Assembly (NCBI GenBank): GCA_004212155.1
Contig: RXIG01000011.1
Span: forward strand, 1-60,881
Reading direction: 5' to 3'
Source of the DNA: an archaeon
Lineage (GTDB): Archaea > Methanobacteriota_B > Thermococci > Methanofastidiosales > NM3
Length of the DNA: 60,881 nucleotides
Part shown: in pieces, positions 8,282-17,302 of the stretch
Layout of the letters: each line of letters starts with the position of its first letter
How positions within the stretch are numbered: the first letter of the stretch is position 1
Position numbers and translations under genes: made by a program
Notes under the pieces: generated by a model
The model's database searches: none
Told to the model about the DNA's origin: nothing
The model's input: only the letters and a program-made list of their open reading frames with translations

Positions 8282-9787
8282 ATGGACTTAACTGTCAAGG
8301 CCTTTGATCTGGAGGCAGGAAAACGATACACCGTCATCCTCAATGAGCGAGACATGCTCAACGATCGCATACATCCCGGCGACCGCGTGAGCGTATCCGG
8401 TCCGGATGGCACCATCACGGCATTTATCACGTCAACAGAACGCATCATCAAAAAGGGCGAGGTCGGCCTCTACGAGGAGGTGACCGCTAAGACCGGGCTC
8501 AAAAACAAGGACGTTGCCACGGTCGAGTATTCTCCTCCGCCCTACTCCGTGCAGGCGATACGTCACAAGATGAAGGGAAAGAAGCTCACCAACGAACAGA
8601 TCTTTGACATCGTGCACGACGTCGTCGAACAGAATCTGAGCGAGGCCGAGATCGCCGCGTTCCTCGTCGCACAGCAGACCGTCGGCATGGACATGGACGA
8701 GACGGAATATCTTACCAGGGCGATGGCCGACTACGGCCAGAAGGCCGATTACAAGAAGACGACGTTCACGAAGCATTCTGTGGGCGGCGTGCCTGGCGAC
8801 TCGAAGGTATCCATCATCAACGTGCCCATCGTCGCTGCGGCGGGGCTGTTCATACCAAAGACATCATCGCGTTCGATCACGTCGCCTTCGGGCACGTCCG
8901 ACACGATGGAGGTGCTTGCAAACGTTGAGTTCTCCATCGAGGAGATAAAGCAGATCGCACAGAAGTCAAACGCAGCTCTCGTGTGGGGCGGTTCACTCAA
9001 CATGGCGCCTGCCGATGACCTGCTCATACGCGTCGAACGGCCGCTCAAGCTCGATCCGCTCTCCCAGATGCTCGCATCGATCATGTCAAAACAGGTCGCA
9101 AACGATGTTGACTTCATGCTGCTTGACATTCCCGTAGGGCCCGAGGCGAAGGTCGAGACCGAGCGGGAGGCGCGGGCGATAGGCGCCAAGTTTAGCGACC
9201 TTGCAGAACGCCTCGGCATCACGCTGCGTACGGTGCTCACCTACGGGGGACAGCCAGTCGGCCATGCGATGGGTCCGGCGCTCGAGGCCCGCGAGGCGAT
9301 CCTCACCCTCCAGAACAAGGGACCGCCAAGCGTGACGGAAAAATCGATCGCGCTCTCCGGCGTCATGCTTGACATGGCGGGGCTGACACCCCCGGGGCAG
9401 GGCACGGAGATGGCGCGCGAACTGCTCACATCGGGCAAGGGCCTTGAAAAGCTCAGGCAAATCATAGAGTTGCAGGGCGGAGACCCCAAGGTGAAGGTAG
9501 AAGACATCGCTGTGGGCGACAAGACGTTTGACATCCTCTCCAAGGGGCAGGGATATATCACAAGCATCTCCAACAGCGCCATATGCAAGGTCGCCCACCT
9601 CGCAGGCGCGCCAAAGGACAAGGGCGCTGGTGTCTATCTTCACAAGAAGGTGGGCCACAGCGCGAAGAAGGGAGAGGCACTCTTTACCATCTACTCTGAG
9701 AGCGAGAAGAAACTCGATGACGCCATCACCTATGCCCTCAAGCACCAACCGGTGAACATCGAGGGCATGATCATAGGGGAGCTTTAG
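8282..9787 (+). CDS. deoA: AMP phosphorylase
   Basis: A 501-residue member of the thymidine-phosphorylase fold with the extra N-terminal domain seen in archaeal AMP phosphorylases. HSVGGVPGDSKVS and KTSSRSITSPSGTSDTMEV (about residues 160-215) match the phosphate- and nucleotide-binding loops. It splits AMP with phosphate to adenine and ribose 1,5-bisphosphate, the first step of the archaeal AMP pathway, which continues through an isomerase and type III RuBisCO; neither partner is in this window. TATA spacing suggests a leaderless start. It may be co-transcribed with the downstream nuclease gene 12 bases away. Confidence 0.9.
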   Translation: MDLTVKAFDLEAGKRYTVILNERDMLNDRIHPGDRVSVSGPDGTITAFITSTERIIKKGEVGLYEEVTAKTGLKNKDVATVEYSPPPYSVQAIRHKMKGKKLTNEQIFDIVHDVVEQNLSEAEIAAFLVAQQTVGMDMDETEYLTRAMADYGQKADYKKTTFTKHSVGGVPGDSKVSIINVPIVAAAGLFIPKTSSRSITSPSGTSDTMEVLANVEFSIEEIKQIAQKSNAALVWGGSLNMAPADDLLIRVERPLKLDPLSQMLASIMSKQVANDVDFMLLDIPVGPEAKVETEREARAIGAKFSDLAERLGITLRTVLTYGGQPVGHAMGPALEAREAILTLQNKGPPSVTEKSIALSGVMLDMAGLTPPGQGTEMARELLTSGKGLEKLRQIIELQGGDPKVKVEDIAVGDKTFDILSKGQGYITSISNSAICKVAHLAGAPKDKGAGVYLHKKVGHSAKKGEALFTIYSESEKKLDDAITYALKHQPVNIEGMIIGEL

Positions 9788-9799
9788 GGGGGCAAAAAG

Positions 9800-11578
9800 A
9801 TGCAGATACAATGGTTAGGGGGAGCACGCGAGGTTGGACGCTCGTGCGTCTATGTGAAGGAGGATAATTTCAGCTGTCTTATCGACTGCGGCGTGAAGCT
9901 CTCGTCAGAGGACATGTACCCACGCCTGTCGGGCGTCAACTTCTCCGAGCTCGACGCGATCATCGTCTCCCATGCACATCTGGACCACAGCGGCTACGTG
10001 CCGTTCCTTTTCGAACACGGTTACGAGGGGCCCGTTTATGCGACGCATCCAACGCGCATGATATCAAAGGTCATCCAAGACGACTTCGCCAAGATACAAA
10101 AGCATGAGACAGGGTGGGCCCCCTACTGGCGCGATGACGTGCGAACGACGAAAAAGCATACGACCGCCCTCGACTACAAGGAAAAGATCGAGATCGGCGA
10201 CAACATCTTCCTCAGCTTTCTTGATGCGGGCCACATCCTCGGATCGTCCCAGGTGCTCCTCGAGACGCCCTCGCAGCGCCTCCTCTACTCTGGCGACATC
10301 AACATGTCGCCCACGCGCGTCATGAACATCGCGGACACGAGCGAATGGGCCGACACGGTCATACTCGAGGCGACATATGGGGGGGACAACGACATACATC
10401 CACCACTGTCAGAGAGCGAGTCGCGCCTCATCGACGTGATAGCCGAGACGGTAAAAGAAGGGGGAAGGGTCGTCATACCGGTCTTTGCCATCGGACGGGC
10501 CCAAAACATTCTCATGACCCTCAAGGATGCGTGTGAGAGGGGAAAGATTCAGTGCCCCATCTATATGGACGGCATGCTCAAGCGCATCAATGATATCTAT
10601 GACGATTATCCCGAATGGATGAACGAGTCGATGTATGCGCTCTTCAAGGAAGGCAATCCGTTCGAATCCCCTTTCTTTTCCAGTGTGGACAACAGGAAGA
10701 GGATCCTCAATCAATCGGAGCCGTCGGTCGTCGTTACAACGGCAGGCATGATGTCGGGCGGTCCCGTGCTCTCATACCTCAATCACTGGGCAAAAGACCC
10801 CAAGACAACGTTTGCTCTCGTCGGGTATCAGGTCGAGGGGACGCTTGGCCGCATGCTAATCGACGGCCAGCGCCACGTCACGGTCGACGACAAGCCACTC
10901 GATGTGAGCGCACGCATCGAGCATATCACATTCTCGGCCCATGCCGACCACGACGGGCTCCTCACGTATGTGGACAGCCTGCCGAAGCCGCCAGAGAACG
11001 TCTTTCTCAATCATGGGGAGGGCGAGAGCCTCGAGAGCATGACACGGGCGCTGGGTGACAAGGCCACCATCGCCGAACCACTCAAGGTCTATACGCTCAA
11101 AGAGTCGCGCTCCGGATTCGTCCCGATCGAACCCTCGCTCACCGAGGAGCTGTTGCACCTCGTGATCACGACACCGCGCGATGAGATCATCAAGACATAC
11201 ATGATACGCATGATCCAGACCGCACGCCAGACCGTGCGCATCGCGGGATATGTCGACACCGCCATCGCCAACGAGATGATCGGGGCGCTCAGGCGGGGCG
11301 TCGAGGTAAAGATCATCTACCGCCATCTCACGCGGCCATCGAATCGCGAGGCGTACAATCTCCTCTACGAGAACGGGGCGAAGATACGGGAGAACAGGGA
11401 CATGCACGCCCGTATCGTGATAAGCGACAACAGGTATGCGTTCATATCCTCTGCCGACCTCACGCGCGACAGCTTCTATGACCACTATGAGGCAGGATTC
11501 CTCGCCAAGGAGGACGAGGTCGTGCGCAAGACGGTGTCGTTTTACGACAAGGTGTGGGACGAGTCATACGTGCCATAG
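9800..11578 (+). CDS. Beta-CASP metallo-beta-lactamase nuclease fused to a PLD-like domain
   Basis: A 592-residue protein. Residues 1-430 form a beta-CASP RNase of the CPSF/aCPSF2/RNase J superfamily: SHAHLDHSG (His58, His60, Asp62, His63), GDINMSPTR, VIPVFAIGRAQ, and a C-terminal HITFSAHADHDGL metal-ligand motif. Residues from about 450 to 592 resemble half of a phospholipase-D-like unit: RRGVEVKIIYRH, then MHARIVISDNRYAFISSADL, where the usual HxKxxxxD reads H-A-R-I-V-I-S-D, with Arg in place of Lys. The archaeal KH domain of aCPSF1 is absent. A role in RNA processing or decay is likely for the first half; the tail may bind nucleic acid rather than cut it. GGGGGG just upstream is the ribosome site. 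Its 3' end overlaps the convergent radical SAM gene by 37 bases. Confidence 0.8.
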   Translation: MQIQWLGGAREVGRSCVYVKEDNFSCLIDCGVKLSSEDMYPRLSGVNFSELDAIIVSHAHLDHSGYVPFLFEHGYEGPVYATHPTRMISKVIQDDFAKIQKHETGWAPYWRDDVRTTKKHTTALDYKEKIEIGDNIFLSFLDAGHILGSSQVLLETPSQRLLYSGDINMSPTRVMNIADTSEWADTVILEATYGGDNDIHPPLSESESRLIDVIAETVKEGGRVVIPVFAIGRAQNILMTLKDACERGKIQCPIYMDGMLKRINDIYDDYPEWMNESMYALFKEGNPFESPFFSSVDNRKRILNQSEPSVVVTTAGMMSGGPVLSYLNHWAKDPKTTFALVGYQVEGTLGRMLIDGQRHVTVDDKPLDVSARIEHITFSAHADHDGLLTYVDSLPKPPENVFLNHGEGESLESMTRALGDKATIAEPLKVYTLKESRSGFVPIEPSLTEELLHLVITTPRDEIIKTYMIRMIQTARQTVRIAGYVDTAIANEMIGALRRGVEVKIIYRHLTRPSNREAYNLLYENGAKIRENRDMHARIVISDNRYAFISSADLTRDSFYDHYEAGFLAKEDEVVRKTVSFYDKVWDESYVP

Positions 11579-13119
11579 CCGTCCCCAACGGCGCGTTCGA
11601 CGCCCGTGACGCTTCGCAGCATATGGTCGGTCACGGCCACGTCGACACACCGATCGAGACCGATACGCCCTTTTATGCCTACGACGAGCGGGTAGGTGCC
11701 GACCTGCCTGCCAAACGTCGTCTTGCCGTCATAGATCTCCGTGCGAACGCCGCTAATGGACGTGCCCGTTGGCACGATGCGCCTGAGCATGGGGAGATCG
11801 ATCTCGTGGCGTACCTCTGAGCGCCACTTCCAGTAGCGTTTTCTGTTCTTCTTGAGATATTTCAGCCCGCATTCGCGCTCAAGGCGCGTGCCGGGAAAGA
11901 CGACGACCTCGCGAATGTTGATCCTGCGCAGCATCAGCCCCTCGTCATAGACGGCGCGAAGCGACGAGAGATTCTCCTCGTGGGTACGACGCGACTCGCC
12001 CATGAGCCCGAAGAGGAGGTTGATGCCGGGAAGGAACGAAGGCATCCCATTCGCACCACGCCGGGCACCATAGCGATTGATGATGCGGATCGCATCCATG
12101 ATGACCTCAGGCGAGGTCGAGAGGTCGTTTCTGTCGATGACAACGGGGTCGAAGCTCTCGACGCCCAGGCTGGCCACGTTGCCGGGAGAACAGTACGCAA
12201 CGAGCGCCTTCGTCTTGTCCTCGGTGACATAGAGGGGATTCGCGTTGTCGACATGGAGCACGTCACAGAGCGGCGAGAGCGATTTGAGAAGCGTTGCGAG
12301 CTGCTGGTACGAACCGTACGAATAGATGCATGTCTGCTTGCCGAGGCGCACGTTGCGCAGGCCTGCGCGCGAGAGTGCGCGGACCTCGTCGACGATGTCC
12401 CGGGCGGGTCTCCTGCTCACCTCGGGGCTTTTCAAATGCTCGGTGCAAAACGAACACGGAGGGTTCTTTTGGCAACCGCTCATCGTCTCGACCTCTGCGA
12501 TGTGAAAACGAAGGTCGTGCGGGAGGTGTGAGACGATGCCCGCGCCGCGAACGGCGATGTCGCGAAGCGCATCGTAGCCAATCGCGACGTCGACATCGTC
12601 AAAAAATCCGTTCATCATGAGCTCGGCGACCTTGAACTCCACATGTGCCACGACAAGGTCGTACAGTGCCGTGTCCGTCGAGGTCGACCGCGCACGCTTG
12701 CCGCCCCACAAGCCGGATCCGCCAAGCGCTGCCGGGCCAGTCAATACGGTGCGTCCACGAACGTCAAGCTGCAAGAGGAGGGCGTGTGCCTCCTTGGACG
12801 TGCCGGGGTATGCAGAGAGGTACTTGCCGGGCGAGTGCACGCCGGCGATGACGAAGACGACATCGCTTGAGGCGAGTGCCTTGTGCGCTACGGGGGCCGA
12901 AGGCGTGATGTTGCGGGTGGCAATCGGCGTCCTCATGGCCTGTTCGAGGTCGGTCGTGCCGCGCACAGCTGCACGGAGGTCGTCGATGGTGAGATAGAAC
13001 GTCTCGACACCTGCCATGTCAAGCGCGCCGAAGAGGTAGCGAGGATACGTTCCTATATAGGGCATCACGCCCAGCCCAGAGGGCTCGTCGGTATAACAGT
13101 CGACTATCGTTGCGCGCAT
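11542..13119 (-). CDS. Radical SAM protein of unknown role
   Basis: A 525-residue protein when started at the ATG reading MRATIVDCYTDEPSG; the frame is open further upstream but that part overlaps the NOG1 gene and has no conserved look. About 150 residues precede the cluster-binding region, where MSGCQKNPPCSFCTEH has Cys in a CX5CX2C spacing rather than the common CX3CX2C. LRNVRLGKQTCIYSYGS and later SLGVESFDPVVI are usual radical SAM barrel strands. The N-terminal domain (FVIAGVHSPGKYLSAYPGT) is Rossmann-like, as in B12-binding-like domains. Probable operon with NOG1 and DUF2110 (25-base gap). Substrate not identifiable. Confidence 0.75.
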   Translation of the reverse strand: MRATIVDCYTDEPSGLGVMPYIGTYPRYLFGALDMAGVETFYLTIDDLRAAVRGTTDLEQAMRTPIATRNITPSAPVAHKALASSDVVFVIAGVHSPGKYLSAYPGTSKEAHALLLQLDVRGRTVLTGPAALGGSGLWGGKRARSTSTDTALYDLVVAHVEFKVAELMMNGFFDDVDVAIGYDALRDIAVRGAGIVSHLPHDLRFHIAEVETMSGCQKNPPCSFCTEHLKSPEVSRRPARDIVDEVRALSRAGLRNVRLGKQTCIYSYGSYQQLATLLKSLSPLCDVLHVDNANPLYVTEDKTKALVAYCSPGNVASLGVESFDPVVIDRNDLSTSPEVIMDAIRIINRYGARRGANGMPSFLPGINLLFGLMGESRRTHEENLSSLRAVYDEGLMLRRINIREVVVFPGTRLERECGLKYLKKNRKRYWKWRSEVRHEIDLPMLRRIVPTGTSISGVRTEIYDGKTTFGRQVGTYPLVVGIKGRIGLDRCVDVAVTDHMLRSVTGVERAVGDGYGTYDSSHTLS

Positions 13120-13144
13120 GTAGTACACCACACGATGGTCACGC

Positions 13145-14137
13145 TCAGCTCTCAACACGGAAATGGCGCATATCCTCAAACGCCGGGTCGGTGCGGATGC
13201 GCTCCACAAGCGAAGCCTTGAAATCCTCCATGTCGGATGGATCGGCCGCCGAGACGTGGTAGTCGGCATCGAGTTGCTCATGGTCGAGGTCGATCTTGTT
13301 CTGTATGACGATGCAGGGCATGTCGCCGAGATTGGAGCGTATGTCGGCAAGGAGGTTCCACTGCTCTTCAATCGTATACGCGCTGTCCCGCGACCCGTCG
13401 ATGACAAAGAGTAAGATGTTGGCAAGATGCCTGATGGCAGAGATCGCCTTGCGCTCGATGGTGTTGCGTTTGGCAAGCGGCCTGTCGAGGATGCCGGGCG
13501 TATCGATGACATAGACGCGTTGATACTTGATGTCCATGGTGCCGATGTTGATGCCGGTGGTCGTGAAGGGGTACGATGCGATGACGGGGTGCGACTCGGT
13601 CAGGGACGAGAGCAGCGACGACTTTCCAACGTTGGGGTACCCTGCGATCACCACCGTATAGTCCGATGATGAGACGGGCGGGATCTCGTTGAGCCGCGCA
13701 AGCATGTCGTTGAACTCCTCGATGGTGGGCGAGAGGCTGCGCATGAGCGATGCGTACTTGCCATACGCATCCTTTCGGAAGCGTATGATGTTTTCCTCAC
13801 GGGCGGTCTTTTTGATCTTTTTAAGGCTTGTTTCGCGCACCCGTTCGATGGCAGTGATCGTGCGCCTGAACGTGGCGAGATGGTCGTAGACGACACCCAC
13901 GCCAACAAGCGTATCGACCATTGCCCAGTTGAAGTCGTCGAGGCGGTCGATGTCGGGGAATCGGTCAAGGACCTTGTAGAGCGACCCGACGATGACGCTT
14001 CCCGCACGTATGACCTTCTCACTTTCGCGTTTCTGGATGGCGCGCAACCCGCGGCCCTTCACCGAAATCTTCGCGCCGCGGGAGAACGCCTTGTTCACGA
14101 TGGTGTCTGCAGAAATAAAGGGGACGCTACGAAACAT
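13145..14137 (-). CDS. NOG1-family GTPase
   Basis: A 330-residue TRAFAC GTPase. After a helical N-terminal domain of about 160 residues comes GYPNVGKSSLLSSLT (G1), TTGINIG (G2), DTPGILDRP (G3) and IQNKIDL (G4). The long helical N-terminus and domain order match NOG1/Nucleolar-GTP-binding proteins, which in eukaryotes act in 60S ribosome maturation; the archaeal form probably assists large-subunit assembly. The ATG overlaps the upstream DUF2110 stop by one base, so the two are likely translated together. Confidence 0.88.
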   Translation of the reverse strand: MFRSVPFISADTIVNKAFSRGAKISVKGRGLRAIQKRESEKVIRAGSVIVGSLYKVLDRFPDIDRLDDFNWAMVDTLVGVGVVYDHLATFRRTITAIERVRETSLKKIKKTAREENIIRFRKDAYGKYASLMRSLSPTIEEFNDMLARLNEIPPVSSSDYTVVIAGYPNVGKSSLLSSLTESHPVIASYPFTTTGINIGTMDIKYQRVYVIDTPGILDRPLAKRNTIERKAISAIRHLANILLFVIDGSRDSAYTIEEQWNLLADIRSNLGDMPCIVIQNKIDLDHEQLDADYHVSAADPSDMEDFKASLVERIRTDPAFEDMRHFRVES

Positions 14138-14799
14138 CAGTAATCACCCACGATGCCAAAGCGCGCGCTGTGCAACCGTTTGCCGAAGTATGCGACAATG
14201 CCCGGAGGGTCGATGCCTTCAGCACACCTGAGGGCAAACGACGCCTCACAGATACGTATGATCGTGAGGGAACGCGCAAACGGCGAGTTGGCGATGGCGC
14301 CCTCGAGCTCCGACCGCCTTGTGCCGGCAATGAGGATGGTACCATCGATCAGATATCGCTCCATCCATTCCGCGGATGGCCTGGCCCACACGCGCTCGGT
14401 GCCCACCTCGACCTTCGTGAGCTCGACATCGATGCACAACCCCTCGACGAGCCCGTAGTGGGCGATATAGTCCCTTGTGGACCACTGGCCGCCAAAGGCC
14501 TCGCGCAATGCATGAAGGGGTATGAGGGCATCGGTGTCCGACCCTATGTCGCAGTAGAGGCCAAATCCCACCTTTCCCACGTCAACAAGCTTTCCAGTAT
14601 AAACGGAAAGCGTCAGCTCGGAGAGCGGGTGACCTACCCGGTAGGTGGTCGCGAGGTAGTTATACATGACCTCCTCGTCCTCGCCTTCGAAATCGACGAT
14701 GGTGTATCTGTCCTCATGTTTTACCGTGAACGTCACATCGAGATCGAGTTGCCGTTCGATGTCATGGCGCGTCACGGGGTCTAGTAGCGCGATTTTCAC
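14137..14799 (-). CDS. DUF2110 family archaeal protein
   Basis: A 220-residue protein resembling the archaeal DUF2110 family: GKLVDVGKVGFGLYCDIG and DALIPLHALREAFGGQ suggest an S1-like beta-barrel nucleic-acid-binding segment. CTTATAAAG at 14821-14829 is placed so that transcription begins near the ATG. It heads a minus-strand operon with NOG1 and the radical SAM gene, next to TFE, so an RNA or ribosome-related role is a reasonable guess. Confidence 0.75.
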   Translation of the reverse strand: MKIALLDPVTRHDIERQLDLDVTFTVKHEDRYTIVDFEGEDEEVMYNYLATTYRVGHPLSELTLSVYTGKLVDVGKVGFGLYCDIGSDTDALIPLHALREAFGGQWSTRDYIAHYGLVEGLCIDVELTKVEVGTERVWARPSAEWMERYLIDGTILIAGTRRSELEGAIANSPFARSLTIIRICEASFALRCAEGIDPPGIVAYFGKRLHSARFGIVGDY

Positions 14800-14948
14800 G
14801 TATAGTGCTCGCTGCCCCCCTTTATAAGATTACTTATAGAAATGAAGCGCACATGAGGGATACAGTATGGATTGCGGCGAGTGAAAAGCACAATGAACGT
14901 ATAAAAAAAACGAAGCGGCAAAGGGTAAGAATTAAGAAAAGTGGGAGA

Positions 14949-15455
14949 TCAAGCGATCTCGGCCTGGCGTTCCTTGAGATTAGAAATCTCCTTCTCGAGG
15001 CGTTCGATGATCTTGGTGTTATCAAAATACTCGAGCGACTCGCCGCATGTGGGGCACTTGAATCCGACATCCTGTGCATCGGTGAACGAGAAGCGCAGGC
15101 AGTTGTTCTTGCATATGAAGTACATGCTTGCCGTCTCGTGCTCGAGGCGTTCCTCGAGGCGCTGGAGGTAGTCTGACTCCATGCCCTTCACAATGTCGGG
15201 TGCCTTGTCGAGGTCGAGCTTCCAGTAATAGATATACCAACCCGTGTTCTTGTCCCTGGTTCGCCTGTACGAGGCCAGGCGGTGGTCATACAACTTGTAC
15301 AAAACCTTTCGAACATCGTTAATCTTCATGGTCGTCTCTTCGGCCAACTCCTCGGCCGTGGATTCCTTGGTGCCGATGATCGAGGCGATCTCGACTCCTC
15401 CCTCTCCAAGGAGGTCTTCTAAAAACTCGAAAATCATAGTGTCAACATCATTCAT
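14949..15455 (-). CDS. tfe: Transcription factor E, alpha subunit
   Basis: A 168-residue protein: winged-helix domain at the N-terminus (IIGTKESTAEELAEET, KINDVRKVLYKLYDHRLA), then a linker and a zinc ribbon with CKNNCLRFSF and CPTCGESL, and a coiled C-terminal tail rich in Glu and Lys. This is the archaeal TFE/TFIIE-alpha layout; it helps open promoters with TBP and TFB. The ATG at 15455 is chosen because GGTGA lies just upstream and a strong TATA box (ATTTATATATAG, about 15490-15502) sits at a suitable distance; the open frame extends upstream through that promoter. Confidence 0.93.
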   Translation of the reverse strand: MNDVDTMIFEFLEDLLGEGGVEIASIIGTKESTAEELAEETTMKINDVRKVLYKLYDHRLASYRRTRDKNTGWYIYYWKLDLDKAPDIVKGMESDYLQRLEERLEHETASMYFICKNNCLRFSFTDAQDVGFKCPTCGESLEYFDNTKIIERLEKEISNLKERQAEIA

Positions 15456-15761
15456 GAAATCACCGAAAATGCGTACGAAGTACAAAGAAACTATATATAA
15501 ATTATACGGTTCGCCACTATTTATATTTTTCGTAAAAACGTGGGGCACAGACCTTATTTATTCAACGATAGACGTACAAAAATATCCCAATAATAAAAAC
15601 CAAAACCTTTATATATGCATACGAAGATAGATATTTTCAATCTTAAATAAAGTAAATACATGAATTATATCAAAAAATAAGCATATATTTTCTTTTTTAT
15701 GTACACACTACATATATAGGCAATCCACGATTATGATAAGAAGATTATATGGTGAAAAACG

Positions 15762-16208
15762 ATGATAGAGATAAAGGACTACAACGAATTGAAAAACGAG
15801 GGTGCCGAGATTTCCCTCGATGATATCGTCACGTTCCTCCACGACCACCTCGACAGATTCAGGGATTCGAAGCCAGACATCCGAAAGGCACTCGACTATG
15901 CGCTCTCCGATGCCGAGGGCATGGGAGGATTCATCCTCATTGCGAGGGAGGAAAAAGACATCGTCGGCGCACTGGTCATGAACGAGACCGGCATGTCGGG
16001 CTATATCCCTGAAAACATCCTCGTTTACGTCGCTGTTGACGCCTCGCGCCGCGGCAAGGGCATCGGCGGAAAGATCGTCAGGGAGGCGCTCGAGCGTGCG
16101 AAAGGCGACGTCAAGCTCCACGTCGAGCACGACAATCCGGCAAAACGCCTCTATGAACGCCTCGGATTCACCTCAAAGTATGCAGAGATGCGCTACAGCA
16201 AGAGGTAG
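15762..16208 (+). CDS. GNAT-family N-acetyltransferase
   Basis: A 148-residue GNAT protein. VYVAVDASRRGKGIGGKIVREALE (about 87-110) contains the acetyl-CoA pyrophosphate loop R-x-x-G-x-G, followed by VEHDNPAKRLYERLGF, the usual helix near the active site. GGTGAAAAACG precedes the ATG. It is 5 bases from the downstream PLP racemase gene and probably co-transcribed. The acceptor is unknown; the partner suggests an amino acid or amine. Confidence 0.85.
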   Translation: MIEIKDYNELKNEGAEISLDDIVTFLHDHLDRFRDSKPDIRKALDYALSDAEGMGGFILIAREEKDIVGALVMNETGMSGYIPENILVYVAVDASRRGKGIGGKIVREALERAKGDVKLHVEHDNPAKRLYERLGFTSKYAEMRYSKR

Positions 16209-16213
16209 ACACG

Positions 16214-17302
16214 ATGGCGACGCTCAATATCTACCCAGAGCGCATCATATCAAACATTGAAAAACTACAGGACCACCTCACACGACACGGGAAGAGCTGG
16301 ACGCTTGTCACCAAGGTATTGAGCGGGCACAAGAAGACGCTCGAGGCACTCATCAATCACGATGTTTTCACCCACATTCATTCGGTCGGCGATGCGCGCA
16401 TCTCGAGCCTGCGCACCATCAAGGATGTCAATCCGTCGGTCAAGACGATGTATATCAAGCCGCCCGAGCTTCGCTACGTGAAGCAGGTGGTCAAGTACGC
16501 AGACTATTCTCTCAACACATCGCTTGACACCATCAGGGCGCTCAACGAGGAGGCGCGCCAGCAGGGAAAGACACACCGCGTGGGCATCATGATCGAGCTG
16601 GGCGAGCTTCGCGAGGGCATCCTCGGAGAGACCGTCACCGACTTCTACGAGAAGGTCTTCCAGATGTCAAACATCGAGGTATGCGGGCTTGGCACGAACC
16701 TGGGCTGTATGTTTGGCGTCGAGCCGACAAGGGACAAGCTCGTGCAGCTCTGCCTCTATCAGCGACTCATCGAGGCAAAGTACGACCAGTACCTCGGCAT
16801 CGTCTCGGGCGGAAGCTCGATAACGCTGCCGCTTCTCAAGCTCAAGAAGGTTCCGGCGTGCATCAATCACTTCAGGATAGGCGAGGCTGCCTTCTGTGGC
16901 ACGTCGCCGTTTGACAACAAGCGCTTCTCCAAGCTCTCGACGAACACGTTCGAGTTCACGGCCGACATCATCGAGCTCTACAAGAAAGAGGTCACGCCCG
17001 ATGGCATCATCAACGAGGGCAACGTCGGCCATGTCGCGCCCCTTGAGGACGACAGTGGAACCGAGAAGGCGTACAAGGCGATACTCGACTTCGGGATGCT
17101 TGACGTCGATCATTCGTCACTGCAACCAAAGAACAAGGACCTCTCGTTTGTCGGCATCAGCTCCGACATGGCGGTCTATGACATCGGAAAGAACGAGAAG
17201 AGCGTCAGGGTGGGTGACAAGATCACGTTCAATCCCACCTACCTCGCCGTTGCCAAGCTGATGCATTCGAAGTTCATCGCGAAAAACATCATATCGCGCT
17301 AA
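16214..17302 (+). CDS. Alanine/ornithine racemase-like PLP enzyme
   Basis: A 362-residue fold-III PLP enzyme. TLVTKVLSGHKKTLEAL (about 31-47) holds the likely PLP lysine, and IVSGGSSITLPLL is the phosphate-binding stretch. The length and the pattern VCGLGTNLGCMFG match the alanine racemase N-terminal-domain subfamily that includes ornithine racemase and YhfX-like proteins rather than classic Alr. It would interconvert an L- and D-amino acid. Archaea lack peptidoglycan, so the product is more likely catabolic or a signalling/osmotic compound. Pairs with the GNAT gene upstream; overlaps the convergent CDF gene by 4 bases. Confidence 0.82.
   Translation: MATLNIYPERIISNIEKLQDHLTRHGKSWTLVTKVLSGHKKTLEALINHDVFTHIHSVGDARISSLRTIKDVNPSVKTMYIKPPELRYVKQVVKYADYSLNTSLDTIRALNEEARQQGKTHRVGIMIELGELREGILGETVTDFYEKVFQMSNIEVCGLGTNLGCMFGVEPTRDKLVQLCLYQRLIEAKYDQYLGIVSGGSSITLPLLKLKKVPACINHFRIGEAAFCGTSPFDNKRFSKLSTNTFEFTADIIELYKKEVTPDGIINEGNVGHVAPLEDDSGTEKAYKAILDFGMLDVDHSSLQPKNKDLSFVGISSDMAVYDIGKNEKSVRVGDKITFNPTYLAVAKLMHSKFIAKNIISR

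Noticed and set aside
15244..15630. 128-residue plus-strand frame over the TFE promoter
   Set aside because: Overlaps the 5' half of tfe and its TATA box, with no ribosome site or motif.
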